A stretch of 64,000 nucleotides of DNA from Simmondsia chinensis (GCA_018398585.1 JAGTTD010000015.1:30709478-30773477); one strand, 5' to 3'; shown: positions 11,744 to 23,654, counted from the stretch's first letter. The notes: generated by a model from the letters alone, not told the origin. A program made the numbers and translations.

Positions 11744-12406
11744 AGGGGTGGACACTGTCCGGTTTGATGGTTTATGGTTACCAAGTCGAACCAAACTGTA
11801 AAAATACAGTTTATTATTTTGCAATCCAAACCCAAACCATTTTGTCCCACAAACCAAATCGGACCAAACCGTAGTTGTGGCGCCATCCGGTCCGGTTTAT
11901 GGTTTTAACCACTATAATAGAAAATTTGTTACTAACACTAATATGAACATAATTTGATTAATGCTAAAATCAACATTAACTAAAAAAATTCCAAAATTCC
12001 ACATGGGAGAGGAACAACAGTGGTTCAACAATTGAAAAATAGTACAAACGTAAAAAAAAAAGTATCTGAAGCCCTGGGTTATACCAATTTGGACCCAAAA
12101 AGCAGAAAAAAAAATCTGGAAAAAAATGCAGTGAGAAGTGTGATAAGTATGCAGTGAGAAATGCAATGAGAGAAGTGTGAGCAATAATATCACCTAATAA
12201 TACTTTTGTCCGTTGATAAAAAAAAGTGATTATTGTTTAAGTGGTTTACGGTTTTTGTCCAGATTTAAACCGGACCGAAACCGTAAATTGTATAAACCAA
12301 AATTATAAAAACCGAACCATTCTTTTTAAACCGTAAACCGGACCAAACCGCAAAATATGGTTTGGTCCGGTTTGGATTATGGTTTAACCGGACCGTGTGC
12401 ACCCCT
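11744..12406. mobile_element. hAT-like foldback MITE
   Basis: Begins aggggtggacactgtccggt and ends gaccgtgtgcacccct, with long GC-rich complementary arms (ggtccggtttatggttttaa; tggtttggtccggtttgg). Directly flanked by agtatggaat at 11734-11743 and 12407-12416. An apparent 93-codon minus frame inside is loop sequence, not a gene. Confidence 0.75.
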
Positions 12407-12432
12407 AGTATGGAATGATAATCTCTTTTTGT

Positions 12433-12600
12433 TAACGAGAAACCCGATTATCCGGTAAATTTTAATTCATGCAGTGACCCATACACCACAGGAGCCAGTT
12501 AAGTTAGAAATTCCTCAGTGAGGAGTTCAAAGGGGGAATCGAATTCCGAATCTTTTGGCTTAAAGCAATACTCTATCCCACCATTGAGAATCTCATTTGG
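12433..12600 (-). mobile_element. tRNA-derived SINE (diverged)
   Basis: On the minus strand, a box-B-like GGAATTCGATTCCC (12535-12548) follows a tRNA-like head and leads into a body ending aatcgggtttctcgttaac. It aligns throughout with the copy at 58790-58975 (shared catgcagtgacccatacacc, gagccagttaagt). Confidence 0.6.
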
Positions 12601-13185
12601 CTCTTTTTCTATGTGAAATTTCATCGGATTTTAGACCAGACGTATAAAATTAACAAATAAGTGTTATCTATAGATACACAACAAATGAGATTTCGTCTCA
12701 AAACTAATTGACAATAAGTGGAGTAGTGTTACGATCCATACTCAATCTGCGAAAAATCACTCAATAAATCATTCAATCCAACTCAAAGAAAGTAATATAC
12801 TGTATATAATTTGGTATAATCCGTAGAAGAGTGTAAGACTTACCTAGTATACGGGAAAGTATGAGGAGAGAGAGAACTAGAGATAGAAGGGGAAAGAGAC
12901 CTAGAAAGCGAGAGGGGAAGAAAGAGACTCAAACACAATTCATTCATACTCTTTCTCTAAAAAAAAAAAAATCTATATTTTTCACAAATTTGAGAGGGTA
13001 TAGCTGGAATAAAGGACTTAACCTATTTATGATTAAGTTTGTCAGCATGTCCAACTTCTATGATTATTAAAAAAAAAAAAAAAATTCTTCACTCAGTAAG
13101 CCGGTTTTTTCAAGTGAAATTATGTCCCATATCCTCAAAAGTCGAGCCCAAGCCGAGCCTCAAGCCTAGTAAACTCGGGTTCTAC
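12601..13185. other. Intergenic, no gene seen
   Basis: Contains a purine-rich GA tract at 12861-12935, short A runs at 12958-12971 and 13068-13082, and a short gagcccaagccgagcc piece resembling family G MITEs at 13144-13170. No coding or RNA feature can be supported. Confidence 0.4.
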
Positions 13186-13569
13186 TAGAGGTGGCCATAG
13201 GCCAGGCTCGGGCCCAGCCCAAGACTGGGATGGGCTGGGCCTGCATGGGTTTGCGCTTGGCCTAGCGAGCCCGGCCCTAGCCTGACCAGACCCTGCATTT
13301 TTTTTTTGTCACAAAAAAAGTGACACAAAAATGATGTGTGAGGTTCAAACCCCATACCTTAACATGTAAGGTACATCCATTACTATGTGAGTTGCAATTT
13401 CTTTATAATTTTGTTGGGTAAACAAAGTATTTAAACATTATTTGTGATAATACAACTTAACTGGATCCCGGGCAGGGCCGGGCCTGGTTACGGGTACGGG
13501 CCTGGGCCTCCCCCATTTTGGGGAGCGGGCCGGGCCCAAGGGTGGGCTGGGCCGGGTTGGCCACCTCTA
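13186..13569. mobile_element. hAT MITE with GC-rich arms, 384 bp
   Basis: Perfect terminal inverted repeats tagaggtggcca / tggccacctcta, flanked by a perfect 8-bp duplication ggttctac (13178-13185 and 13570-13577), the hAT signature. Arms are GC-rich (gggctgggcctgcatggg; gggtgggctgggccggg). The loop contains ggttcaaaccccat, similar to a tRNA box B. Confidence 0.85.
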
Positions 13570-13599
13570 GGTTCTACCCAACTCATTGGCCACCTCCAT

Positions 13600-13950
13600 A
13601 TAGAAATCGGCAAATAGCCACCATCTCTCCATGTTCATCTATAGATGCTTCTTTCATGAAAAAATGTTGACATGACGTATCATTAAGGCATAGATAAACA
13701 ACTTCGATTAGAATCCAGTGAATTTTCATTCTAATCCACTAAACTTTATTGAAAACACGAACGTAACTCCTATACATCATCATAATCATGCGCCATCGGC
13801 ATTTCCTAGTAAAAATAACCGGATTCTGACAAAAAAATATCAGATTTCAAAGTAGGATACCTTAGTGATAAAATTTTCAATCTTTAAGATACCTTGTCGT
13901 TCATATTAAAAAAATGTGATAGTACCTAAAAGATAAATGTCCAAACGACA
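13600..13950. mobile_element. Foldback family C fragment
   Basis: Contains taggataccttagtgataaa, attttcaatctttaagatac and acctaaaagataaatgtcc, the right-arm phrases of family C. It abuts the 3' end of the INO80B-like gene. Confidence 0.4.
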
Positions 13951-14037
13951 AGATACCAAGGTCACAAATCCCCTACCGAATACGATATCTGGATGGATAC
14001 ATACCCGTATCTGACTCTCATAAACGAATCGAAGACG

Positions 14038-17000
14038 TCAGGAGCAAGTCGCTTCACTCGGTGGCGGGTTCGAGTGAAGGGCCTTGTAGCATTGGAGGCT
14101 GCAAAGAGGAAGCTTAGTCTTGGAATCCCTGTACTTGTATGGATTCCCACATGATGGGCCTGCACACTTTTCCCGAGGCGGTGGATACCTAAAAAATTCG
14201 GACGACAAAAAGTACAAGTGTTTAGGCTTTGTTTGATTCAAAAGAAAATATTTTCTGTACGGAAAACACAATATTTTCAATTAAAAGGATTTTTCTGTTT
14301 TTTATCGTATTTTTTTGTTCAAGAAAATGGATGTATTAAGTTCATGCTTGACTAAGTTAAGGTTCAAGTGATGCATATGCCGTAAGATTACTGTAGAAAC
14401 GTTTTCCTTCTGTGAGGAAAATGTTTTCTGTCAATCATCCAATAGTGGAGGAAAATATTTTTAATACTTATAGTTATTGCTATAAAGTTATGCAAAGAAA
14501 TAACTGGTACAAAAGATTTTCTGTCAAAACAAACGGAGCTTTAATCGCTTCCAGTAGCTAACTTAGCATACTACAAGTAATTATCGAGATTTTGGGTTAT
14601 ACGGGCACAAATATCATTACCGATATGAGATAATTCATTGAAAATGAATGGAAGATATCGTGATAGAATGTTTTGTACAACGGTTTGCCAAACCGCACCG
14701 AATCATATATAGCATTCCATTTAAATTTTTGCAAACATAAAGCTCAAATAAAAACATGATAAACGCAGCTCGGTTCTTTACCTGTAAGGTCTCGGGTCGA
14801 ATATACTTGGAAGACCGATGTCGTTTGGAAACGTCAAGGTAGTGCCATTTGGGCCCATGACCAACCTGATACTGTTCGATGCACGCATTCGCTCGTCAGC
14901 CGCCTTCTCCTGCATCAAACAACGTCCATACCAAACGTCTTAAGCATTATTTTATCAGTACTGAAAGTTTTAAGCAAAGGAGAAAACTCTTCTCTAAGAA
15001 GATATTTTGGATTTGTAGAATTTAATTTGAATTTTCTTTTGTTTGACATAAAGGAAAATATGATTGTCTTCGGATTAGTTTAAGTTTAGGATCATATCGG
15101 TCCAGACTAAAACCGAACTTGACCTGCTAATTTATTACATGACTAAATCAAACTGGTATTATTCAAGCCAATCTTCAGTACGATAGATTTGAAATTACTC
15201 GTCTTTATCCGTTCAAGTCCACGTTTGAATTGATAAACACAAGAACTTCGAAGCGTTGACTTCGAAGTCGGACTAGAAAAATGAATTTTGCAGAAAAAAT
15301 CAGTGTTGAGACCAATTTGGGTTGCATAGAATGTTGACTTCCTCCCTTTTACCCCCCAATGAGGAAAAAGTTCTCCAAAAATAACTTATACGCTCATTAG
15401 TTTGTGCCAAACAAAGGAAAACCGGAAAACAACTTTGGAGAATCGTCTTTTACCCTCTACCAAACAGATCCTACAGTAAAAAGGTTATGACGAGCATGAC
15501 AAGCCAATACCTGTGCGAGTTCTTCCTCGCGTTTCTTCTTTTTCTCTCCTCTCTTCTTCCTACTCGAATCTTGACCGAGTATTTTCCTTATCGCCTCGGC
15601 CTGTTATAACCATCCAAACACAATCAATTCATCTTTAAAAAGAATTCAAGAAGATGCGTAATGAGGGGCCGAAAAAGCGCAGAAGGCAGACCTCAGTTTC
15701 CCTAGCAGCCTTCTCGTTTTGCATTCTACGCCTCTCGGCAGCCTCGGCTTTCTTCAGTTGCTGCTCTACTTCAGACAGTTTCTCCTTTTGCTCTGCAAAA
15801 TATGAAACCGATGAAAGATAATCCCAGATATTTAGGATCTGTTTATTTTTATGAAAAACCTTTTTGTCTCAACGAAATTAGAAAACATGGAGGGGTAAAC
15901 GTTTTTCATTGTAATCTCACGCCATATTTTTTTCAGCCTCAACTTGTTCAAGCGTGAACCTCAAATAAGTTTATAATATGAAACCACGTTCTTTAACGGG
16001 AAAGACAAAAGTTTCTTTAAGAAAGTATTTTTAATTTAAAATCCTTCTTGATGAAAAACTTTACGAAAGGAAAATGTTCTCCATGGCACCAAACAAAGCC
16101 ATCAAAATACAACAATTAAGAGCCAAATATAAGGAAGTGCTGAGCGTACTCCTAGGTGGGGCTGGTGGCAAACCGTTTGGAAATTCGATTGAACTCCCAA
16201 CCGAGGTGGACGCATCTTTGCCTGAAAGGAGGGCCTTTTGACGAGTTGTTAGAGTCATCTCAAGTCTAGGTTCAACGACTGAATCAACACCTTCTTTCCT
16301 TGGTTTCTTCTTCTTTCTCCCCTCCGCCTCAACGTCAGACGCCAGTTTCTCATCTTCCTGATAGTTGGTGTCCTCAGACACCTTAGACAGTCGCTGAAGA
16401 TTCTTACTCAGTTCTTCTTCATCGGTGTCTCTAAATCCAGGGGCAATCCTGGAATTTCTCACTTTCTCTAGGTAACGCATCTCATCATCTTCTTCTTCAT
16501 CGTCATCAAAAACGTCAACTTTGCGCCTCTTTGGGACTCGCTTGCTCTTGCGCATGGGATCAGACTTGTCTTCTTGATTTCCGTTCTGATTTTTCCCCAT
16601 TCTCCTCCCCATCGACGAATCCTCCTTTCCAATAGTAAAACCACCTCGAGAGAAATCTTTCCACGGAACTCCCTGCAGATGACCCTTTTTATCTGAAGAC
16701 GAAGAACGATCACGATCTGAGCTACCCTGCTACGGCATATTTCATTAGCCTGGAATTGTAATTAATGCCAAAAGGCCTTTTATGACAATTTTACCATTCC
16801 GCAACAGAGATTTTTCGACCGTTGCTGTATAATATGATGCATCAAAAAAGGAAAGAGGATTCTCTTTACATAAATAATAAATTCGTCACGTGCAACACAT
16901 TTAAGGTCATCTCATGATTGCATGAAACGGAAGTGAGAGAGGGAAGGGGGAGCAGGTAGTAATAGAAGTTTCTAAAGTTGGCGGTAATAAGGCTACATAT

Positions 17001-17926
17001 TAGATATACAAGACATGCCTTTAATTTAGCCATTAAAGCATAACATATAAAAAACAAAATATATATTAAATAATAACTAAGAAAATTGAATACTCTAATG
17101 AAAACCGATCCCAATATTGTCCACATGATGCAATCAATTCTTAAATCGAGCAACCAACAAAACCAACAAATCATCTGATAAGTACCTTCTTATCAAAATG
17201 ATTCAGTGATTGACAACATCGTTGAGTTTGATACGCGTTTGAAACGCAAATATAACTTCGGAACGTGAAATCGCAATTCTCACCATGAAACATAAGGATT
17301 TTAAGAGTTTACTGCAACTATAGGTGAAAGAATGATTTCAAAATGGCAAGAGACATTTCATCGAATCTTCCAAGCACATGATATGGCACATCAAAGTTGA
17401 TCAAAGCCTCAGGAATCACCTTCTGCCGATGCAAGGCAGCGTCTGACCCTCGAGAACTCCTTGCAGACGAATTGGCATCGATTGTACGAGTGACGCCACC
17501 AACCTTGAGCTTTAATTTCTTCAATTTGCTCTCATTTCCCAATGCATCGATAGACACCCCAACACCCACCGCCATAGTCCCTTTGTGATCTGACCCATCT
17601 GGTACCGTTTTCAAACTATCCTGAAAATTGCTATTAGCATATATTTCATCGAGACCTGCGTCTTTTGTTGTTGTCTTAACTCGGTCTTCAGGAGATCCAG
17701 CTAAACACTCATTAAGACTCGATTCTTTCCTCTGTGGACTGGGATGACCATCGGTGTTCTCGTCACTAGACACCTTACTTATGTCATCCGATGGCGGGGT
17801 GGACAAAATATCACAGGTCTCAAAAGACGGTTGAGATTCAGACCGAGGTCGATGTGAGATTTGGCTCCTCTTCTTTCTCACAGTGGAGTAGATACCTTGA
17901 AATCGAGAAGGGACGAGATCTTCCAT
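14038..17926 (-). CDS. INO80 chromatin-remodelling complex subunit B-like (PAPA-1 domain, HIT zinc finger), 517 aa
   Basis: Nuclear protein of the IES2/INO80B family, an accessory subunit of the INO80 nucleosome remodeller. Six coding exons on the minus strand: 17420-17926, 16150-16726, 15692-15792, 15511-15600, 14782-14909, 14038-14188; all junctions are GT-AG and the total of 1554 nt is in phase. The N-terminal half is Ser/Asp-rich and disordered (start MEDLVPSRFQGIYSTVRKKR), with a conserved KLKKLKLKVGGVTRTI block near residue 140, LQGVPWKDFSRGGF near 190 and an acidic run DDDEEEDDE near 250. The PAPA-1 region (about 320-430) runs from EMTLTTRQKALL through the basic coiled coil KLSEVEQQLKKAEAAERRRM and EKKKKREEELAQEKAADE. 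The C-terminus (about 470-505) is a HIT-type finger, C-x4-C-x15-C-x3-C-x4-H. Best match is At2g47350 (from memory). The exon model is convincing because every phase fits. Confidence 0.9.
14222..14545. mobile_element. MITE in last intron of the INO80B-like gene
   Basis: Starts taggctttgtttgattcaaa and ends gtcaaaacaaacggagcttt, an inverted repeat with ttttctgtacgg arms. A related copy is at 26868-27215, and weaker relatives occur in introns at 15290-15475 and 15835-16080. Confidence 0.5.
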
Positions 17927-18009
17927 GAAGCAAAATAAGTTCAGTCACAGTCACTCACCCATGAAGTCGACAAAGTACAGACGCCCACACAGTAGACACA
18001 CTTCTGCAG
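17927..18009 (-). other. 5'-UTR part of the INO80B-like first coding exon
   Basis: On the minus strand a good acceptor (TTATACTGCAG) lies near 18009-18019, giving about 82 nt of leader before the ATG at 17926. The leader contains a very short upstream frame ATGGGTGAGTGA. Start chosen because the homologous N-terminus (Met-Glu, then VRKKRS) begins here. Confidence 0.5.
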
Positions 18010-18464
18010 TATAAAGTTTGAGATACTTAGAAAATTTGGGGAGAGAGATTAGTCTTGGAATCAAGTAATATGCTAAAAGTATTACTAATGAACTGACATT
18101 TAATATGCTCATTTTCATGGTTGAAGAAAAGTATAAATGTGAAGATGTAGATTAGGATGATACTTTAGTAAATTAATCCAGTGAAATAACGACCGATGTA
18201 TAATATATTATAAACATATATCTATTTATGTAATATAAAATATTCACATATTATTGATACTATAACATAATTGAAGAAATAGTGAGCAATGTATAGTATA
18301 TTATAAATGTATATATACATATATAATGCAAAGGACTCACATATTAGTTGATATTATAATGCAAAGTCGATTATCTGCGATGTGTTTAAGTTGATGTAGA
18401 CACCTCTGTTTTCATAAAATGGTCCCCTAACTAAACTTGCTTTAGGCCCAAAAATCTCGAGAAC

Positions 18465-18560
18465 GGCCCGGCCATTGAGGCATTGGTCTAATGGTAAAAC
18501 ACTAGCGAGATTGACACCCTACGACAAGAGTTTCTATATTCAAATCCTAGCCCTACTTAT
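18465..18560 (+). mobile_element. tRNA-like SINE head
   Basis: gaggcattggtctaatggta resembles a tRNA D-arm/box A and atattcaaatcctagccc a degraded box B, 45 bp apart. The anticodon arm does not fold, so it is not a functional tRNA. It lies in the leader intron of the INO80B-like gene. Confidence 0.45.
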
Positions 18561-18839
18561 GCACAGATAAAAGTGAAGAAGAATATCAAAATCCCACAAC
18601 AAACCGGTAACTGGATTCAGGTCTAAGACAAACCTCGAGCAAGGGGAAGCACTTTTGCATGATGAAGTAGAAACAAAAACAAAACATCCAAAAACAAATT
18701 CTAAGTACAATCCGTAGATCAACAGTTTACAGAAATCTTTTATCCAGAAAAACAGAATCTGATACCCAAATTAAACATATAAAACAAAAACCAAACAATT
18801 AAATAATAAATCAGGAACAGTTGGCCATACATGAACTAT

Positions 18840-19830
18840 TCAAAATTTCACGGGGTCTTATGCTCGACCTGTGAAGCTGGGATATGTGAGGTCCACACAT
18901 AAGCCCAACCAGGACTCCATCCTAAAACCAATTGGCGTCCATTTGAGTAGCCCATTAAGTTTATATGTTGATCTCTTCTCTCTGACAACTCACATGTGAA
19001 ATTCTCAACAAACTAAAAAGACCCAACATCCCTAAAACGCTCAAGCCCTGAAATAGATCCAAATTAGCCTTCAAATTTTTATGAATAACCAACACAAGCA
19101 AAATAATTCACTACCAACAACCTCCCCAAACCCAGAGAAACCAATCCAAAGGCAGTGGCTCACCAAATATGTTGAGAACTTTACATGTGAATGCAGTTAA
19201 ATTATCTCACAGTGAGTTATGAGATTTAAGAGATCAACGTATAAGCCAAGTATGTTACTCCACCTAATCCCCATTGGTTTTAAGATGAAATCCCACTTAG
19301 ATTTATATGTGATCTCATATATGCCAGCTCTGTCACCTAACATCCACTCTGAAGTTGTGAGACATAAGAGATCAACAAGTAAGTCTAGTGGGCTAATCCA
19401 CCCGATGCCAATTAGTTTTAAGACGTAACCCCACTTGAACTTATATATGATCACCTGTATGCCAACTCTACCACCAAACACCCACATTGAAAATCAACAA
19501 AATTAATCTCAAAAAAGAACAAAATTAGGGCAAAACAATCTACCACTATCAATCACTAGAAATCCAGATAAACAAACCCATAATTCAACTCAAAAAAACT
19601 ACAAAGCAGTAAATCACCAAATTGGAAAACACGGAAAATACCCACATTAAGAAACCAAAAAATGATGTCAAATATGTGATCAAAATATAAGTCTAGTTCG
19701 CTACTCCACCTCATGCCAATTGGTTTTAGAATAAAACCCAGTTGGATTTATCCGTGATTTCATATATGCCAACTCTATTGCCAAACACCCGCATTGAAAA
19801 TCAACAAAACTAATCTCAAACAACACAAAA
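18840..19830. repeat. Diverged TRIM-LTR-like repeats (three or four copies)
   Basis: 18870-19012, 19195-19350, 19350-19490 and 19665-19800 share cataagccca/ataagcc, aaaaccaattggc, gtagcccattaagtttatat and aacactcacattg-like phrases with the LTR of the TRIM at 21347. 18890-19012 ends attctcaaca, like an LTR end. 19480-19610 and 19795-19945 are additional direct repeats (aaaatcaacaaaactaatct). Confidence 0.55.
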
Positions 19831-19995
19831 TTAGGGCAAAATAATCTCCCACTATCGATCACTAGAAACCCAGATAAACAAACCCATATAATTCAACTCA
19901 AAACAACAACTACAAAGCAATGAATCACCCAAATTCAAAGATCACATAAAAAATCAACAAAAACAATCTCCAAGAATCAAAATTCGAACAATTAC

Positions 19996-20178
19996 CTCGC
20001 TGGTAAAGCTCCAACCGTAGCAAAAAAGAAAAAGAAGAGAGAAAAACAAGAGAACCGGCAGAGAATGGAAGAAAAAGAGAGAGAAAGTAGAGAGAGAAAA
20101 TAAGGAAAAAGGGCTTGCGGGGTTGATTTTATGACACCAATCTTCGCCATTCTTTTGGCTAAGCCCTTCAGCACCCCC

Positions 20179-20209
<31 letters not shown>

Positions 20210-20320
20210 ACGGTTCTTTCTCTCTCTAGAATCTCGTTTCCTTCTTCGGTCTCTCTCTCTCTCTCTCTCTCCCCCCACGAAAGACTGCAACTTTGTGCGC
20301 CTCCCTTGTTTGTCCATGGC
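19996..20320 (-). other. CT/GA-rich 5'-UTR exon of the INO80B-like gene
   Basis: Minus strand reads a purine tract, a G run, then a CT-rich leader ending ggagctttaccagcgag followed by a clean donor GTAATT at about 19995. The overlapping long frames (about 122 and 60 codons) are low-complexity and are not genes. This gives a 2-kb leader intron down to 18010. Confidence 0.5.
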
Positions 20321-20329
20321 ACTGTAGTT

Positions 20330-20935
20330 AGTGTATAATAGTTCGTAAAATACGGTACGAGAATTAAACTTGGTTTAGTACGTGAATTATTTATTTTTTA
20401 GTATTTGAATATTTTTATAAATAATAAAAAAAGGTTTTAATTTTTTTGAATTATCAAAAAGGCTCTTAAATTTTTATCGTATTAATAAAAAATATTTTTA
20501 AGTTTTTATCGCATTAATAAAAAGGTTGATCTTCTCTATGATAATGTTATTTTTACTTGGCAAAGTTAACGTAACGGTTGTAGTTTTATTAATACTATAG
20601 TAAAATGACAAAAGTACTCTATAATAACCATATTTTGAAACAAATTAAGCTTAAACAAATAGCTTTTGTATAATATAATATCTCGAATTTTGTACTTATA
20701 AAGTAAGAATAAAGGTATTGAAGCGTACTTTAGGTCATTTTTTTGTAGCATTAATAAAAAGTAATTGTCACGTTAGCTTTGTCAATGAAAAATGACGTCA
20801 TCACACTTGTGAGGAACCTTTTTATTAATACGACAAAAACTTAGGGGCCTTTTTAATAACTTTAAAAAGTCAGGATTCTTTTATTATTTCTAAAAACGTC
20901 GGGGTACTAAAATGTAAATAAACCTTGATACGTCT
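20330..20935. mobile_element. Foldback family D copy A
   Basis: Inverted arms around aataataaaaaaaggtttt / taaaaagtcaggattctttt and ttatcgtattaataaaaa / ttattaatacgacaaaaact, with a middle shared with the copies at 41411 and 50266 (accatattttgaaacaaatt, ctcgaattttgtacttataa). Termini are less clear than in the other two copies. Confidence 0.6.
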
Positions 20936-21346
20936 GTGTATTATTCGGCTCTCTTTGTATAAAATTAACTCAAAAATTTCATTTGATTTATAAAATTTTT
21001 ATATATGATTATAAATAATGTGTCTATAACAACTTTTTTTTTCAAATAGTTATAGAATAGAAATAAAAATAATGTTGTGACTTTTGAATTTTATTTGATA
21101 ATATTATTTACAATAGCGGCAGTAAGAACTATAATACATAGTAAAAAGTAATGCATTCAATAATTTGCAAATTGAAGTGACAAATTTTGCAAAATATGTA
21201 ATATGGATACTTAATTTAAGCTTAAGTATGATTAATTTCAACTAATATTTTGCTTTCTATTCGGGAAAATTTTGAATACATGATATAAAATGCATTTATA
21301 CGAATAACATAAAAAAAAGCGTATTTTACCATTTTTTTGTAGTCAT

Positions 21347-21908
21347 TGTTAAATTTCATTGAGCCTAAAGGCCCGACCCATGGAGTTGGAACTTACGAGA
21401 TCCACATAGAAGCCCAAGTGGGGTTCCATCCTAAAACCAATTGGCAATAGGTGGAGTAACCCACTAGGCTTATAAGATAATCTTTTCGTTCTCTCAACTC
21501 CGATGTGGGATTCCACAAGACCTACATGTGGAGCCTTCAACACTCCCCCTCACATGTGAGTCTGTGACAAATGTACCCCTCGCCTTTTCCGATCCAATTG
21601 GATCCAACATATTGGAGAGGCCCTTGGCGCACCAAACACAAATGCACTTCCTCTTCATGAGGACAAGATGCGACAAATATGAGATTGGGATCAACAACCC
21701 GCTCTGATACCATGTTAAATTTCATCGGGCCTTTAGGCCCGACCCATGGAGTTGGAACTTACGAGATCCACTTATAAGCCCAAGTGGGGTTCCATCCTAA
21801 AACCAATTGGCAATAGGTGGAGTAACCCACTAGGCTTATAAGGTAATCTTTTCTTTCTCTCAAATCCGATGTGGGATTCCAGAAAACCTACATGTGGAGT
21901 CTTCAACA
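21347..21908 (-). mobile_element. TRIM (terminal-repeat retrotransposon in miniature), complete, 562 bp
   Basis: Two 196-bp LTRs (21347-21542 and 21713-21908), each starting TGTTAAATTTC and ending CTTCAACA on the plus strand. A perfect 5-bp target duplication gtcat occurs at 21342-21346 and 21909-21913. Read on the minus strand, the primer-binding site TGGTATCAGAGC (21701-21712) lies next to the LTR and matches the 3' end of initiator Met-tRNA, while a purine tract GTGAGGGGGAG (21543-21553) lies next to the other LTR. The internal region is 170 bp and non-coding, so it depends on an autonomous partner. Confidence 0.93.
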
Positions 21909-21989
21909 GTCATTCGTAAACAACCTTTTTAAACATAAAAATACAGATACGTGTTTAATACACTACTTATATGTGTATTTTACTAACTA

Positions 21990-22308
21990 TAAGTGTCATC
22001 GAGACCATTTCTACACTCTTGTGGTTAGGGGGCAGCAGATGTGTCATGTTATATCGTGTTGGTGTTCGTGTTGGTATTATGTAAGAGGTTTTAAAAATGA
22101 GGTCAACTTGAACCCGACTTGTTTATTAAACGGATGAGGTAATCTCAACACTTAGTCAACATATTTATTAAATGGATGACTTGCGGGTTACCTAATTATA
22201 TTAGTGCATTTTTTTTTTCATTAAATGCAGGTTTTTTAACTATAAATATATTAATAATATTTTTTATAATTGATATTATCAATAAATACTTGTCATATTT
22301 ACAATGTT

Positions 22309-22340
<32 letters not shown>

Positions 22341-22560
22341 ATAACGGTAGTATGCCACTCGAATATCTAGCATAACTATACAAATGGGTCAATCGAGGTA
22401 AAAATAGGTTACACGGGTCAAACTCAAATTCAACCCAATTACTTAAATGGGTTAAACGAGTCAACCCAAATTCAACCTAACTTTAAAACCTGACCCAAAC
22501 CCGCTATTTTTGTATCATATTATTGTGTTATGTCAGATTTTGCCACCTACTTGTGATGCT
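21990..22560. mobile_element. MITE family F ('ggctggcaaaatctgacacg' type)
   Basis: Left end gggggcagcagatgtgtcat, right end gttatgtcagattttgccac form an imperfect inverted repeat, with internal tttattaaacggatgaggta and acccgctatttttgtatcat. An (AT)n microsatellite at 22308-22340 lies inside. Copies at 23655, 28430 and 34645. Confidence 0.6.
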
Positions 22561-22599
22561 TACGTGGGGGAAAGAAAAACAAGTTACACATTAGTTTCT

Positions 22600-23360
22600 A
22601 TGTATTGATTTTTTAATCCACAAATTTTATAAAATTTTTTTTTATTATAAATAGAGGCGCCGAGGAGGGACAGAAAGAACAGAATCTGAGAGATTCATCG
22701 GAACCTACGAGGACACGCTCTGGCCTAACGCCGTGGCTGACGTAGGATCCCCGTGAAGCTCCACTTTCAAAGGAAGCTATGTAGACAGATTTTTTGGTCT
22801 TTACTTTTAGAATACATATTTTAATATAATTATTTAAATATACAACAACAACAACAATCTCAGTGTCGTAAGGACTCTCGCTTGCGCAGGGTCTGGGAGG
22901 GGTAGGATGTACGCAACCTAACCCCATCAGGGTGAGCCCTGACGAGAGACTGTTTCCAAGGACCTTCAACTTGGTAGTAGAAGTTTATAGAGAGCCTGCA
23001 AGGAGAGCATGTAAAGCCTAGAAATCACGTGCAACATATATGCAAGAAAGCATGTAGGCAGACAGTCACATCCAATAATCCGATAAGCATGTAAGCATGT
23101 GCTTATGTAAATGGCGGTGTGTAAAAGTACAAAATGGGTTCCTCTTTCAGTTCTTCATTAACTATGTCCAAAATATCAATTCATATATAAAATGAGGAGA
23201 ATAAAGAGGGGGATGGTGGAATTATCAACAAATAACGGCAAATTTTATATTACTTAACACCATTATTTGGAGTATTTTATTAAGTATATATAATTTGTGA
23301 ATTAAAAAATTATGGATTAAAAATTAGTTTCATAAAGTTCGTAAATTAAAATCAATTGAG
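22600..23360. mobile_element. Foldback (7785 family) split by a GC-rich segment and an RTE LINE tail
   Basis: Outer arms tgattttttaatccacaaat (22606) and ttcgtaaattaaaatcaatt (about 23338) match the 7785 element. Inside, 22838-23130 (minus) is an RTE tail (caacaacaacaacaatctca, gcgcagggtctgggag) with its 3'-UTR repeats (catgtaagcatgtgctta). 22655-22790 is a GC-rich piece I do not recognise. Confidence 0.55.
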
Positions 23361-23654
23361 GTTTTTTGTTGTCCGTTTCGGTGGGAAAAATGCCCCCACC
23401 ATGCATGATATTATCTTATTTGGTTTTGAAAGAAAGCATGTTCCACCAATCATCATAATTCTTATTGTAGGATAATATAAGTAATAATACAAATATATGA
23501 TCCATAATTGAACTAATAGATACCCTGAAGCTTTTTTAGCCACTTGGAATTATGCTTTCACTCATTTTACAGGAAAAGTCATTTTTTACCCTTTAGGTGA
23601 AGAACCTTTTTTATCTGTCTGCTATAGTTGCTAATTATTTGTTAGGCGATTGTG

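Noticed and set aside
11912..12193. 93-codon minus-strand frame
   Set aside because: It lies in the loop of a foldback MITE, is Phe/Leu-rich from AT content and has no family resemblance.
13962..14165. 67-codon minus-strand frame overlapping the end of the INO80B-like gene
   Set aside because: It is in a different frame from the HIT zinc-finger exon, which has the conserved Cys/His pattern and correct splice phase.
19954..20322. 122-codon minus-strand frame and an overlapping 60-codon one
   Set aside because: Low-complexity Glu/Arg and Ser/Phe from GA/CT repeats; explained better as a CT-rich 5'-UTR exon with a clean donor.
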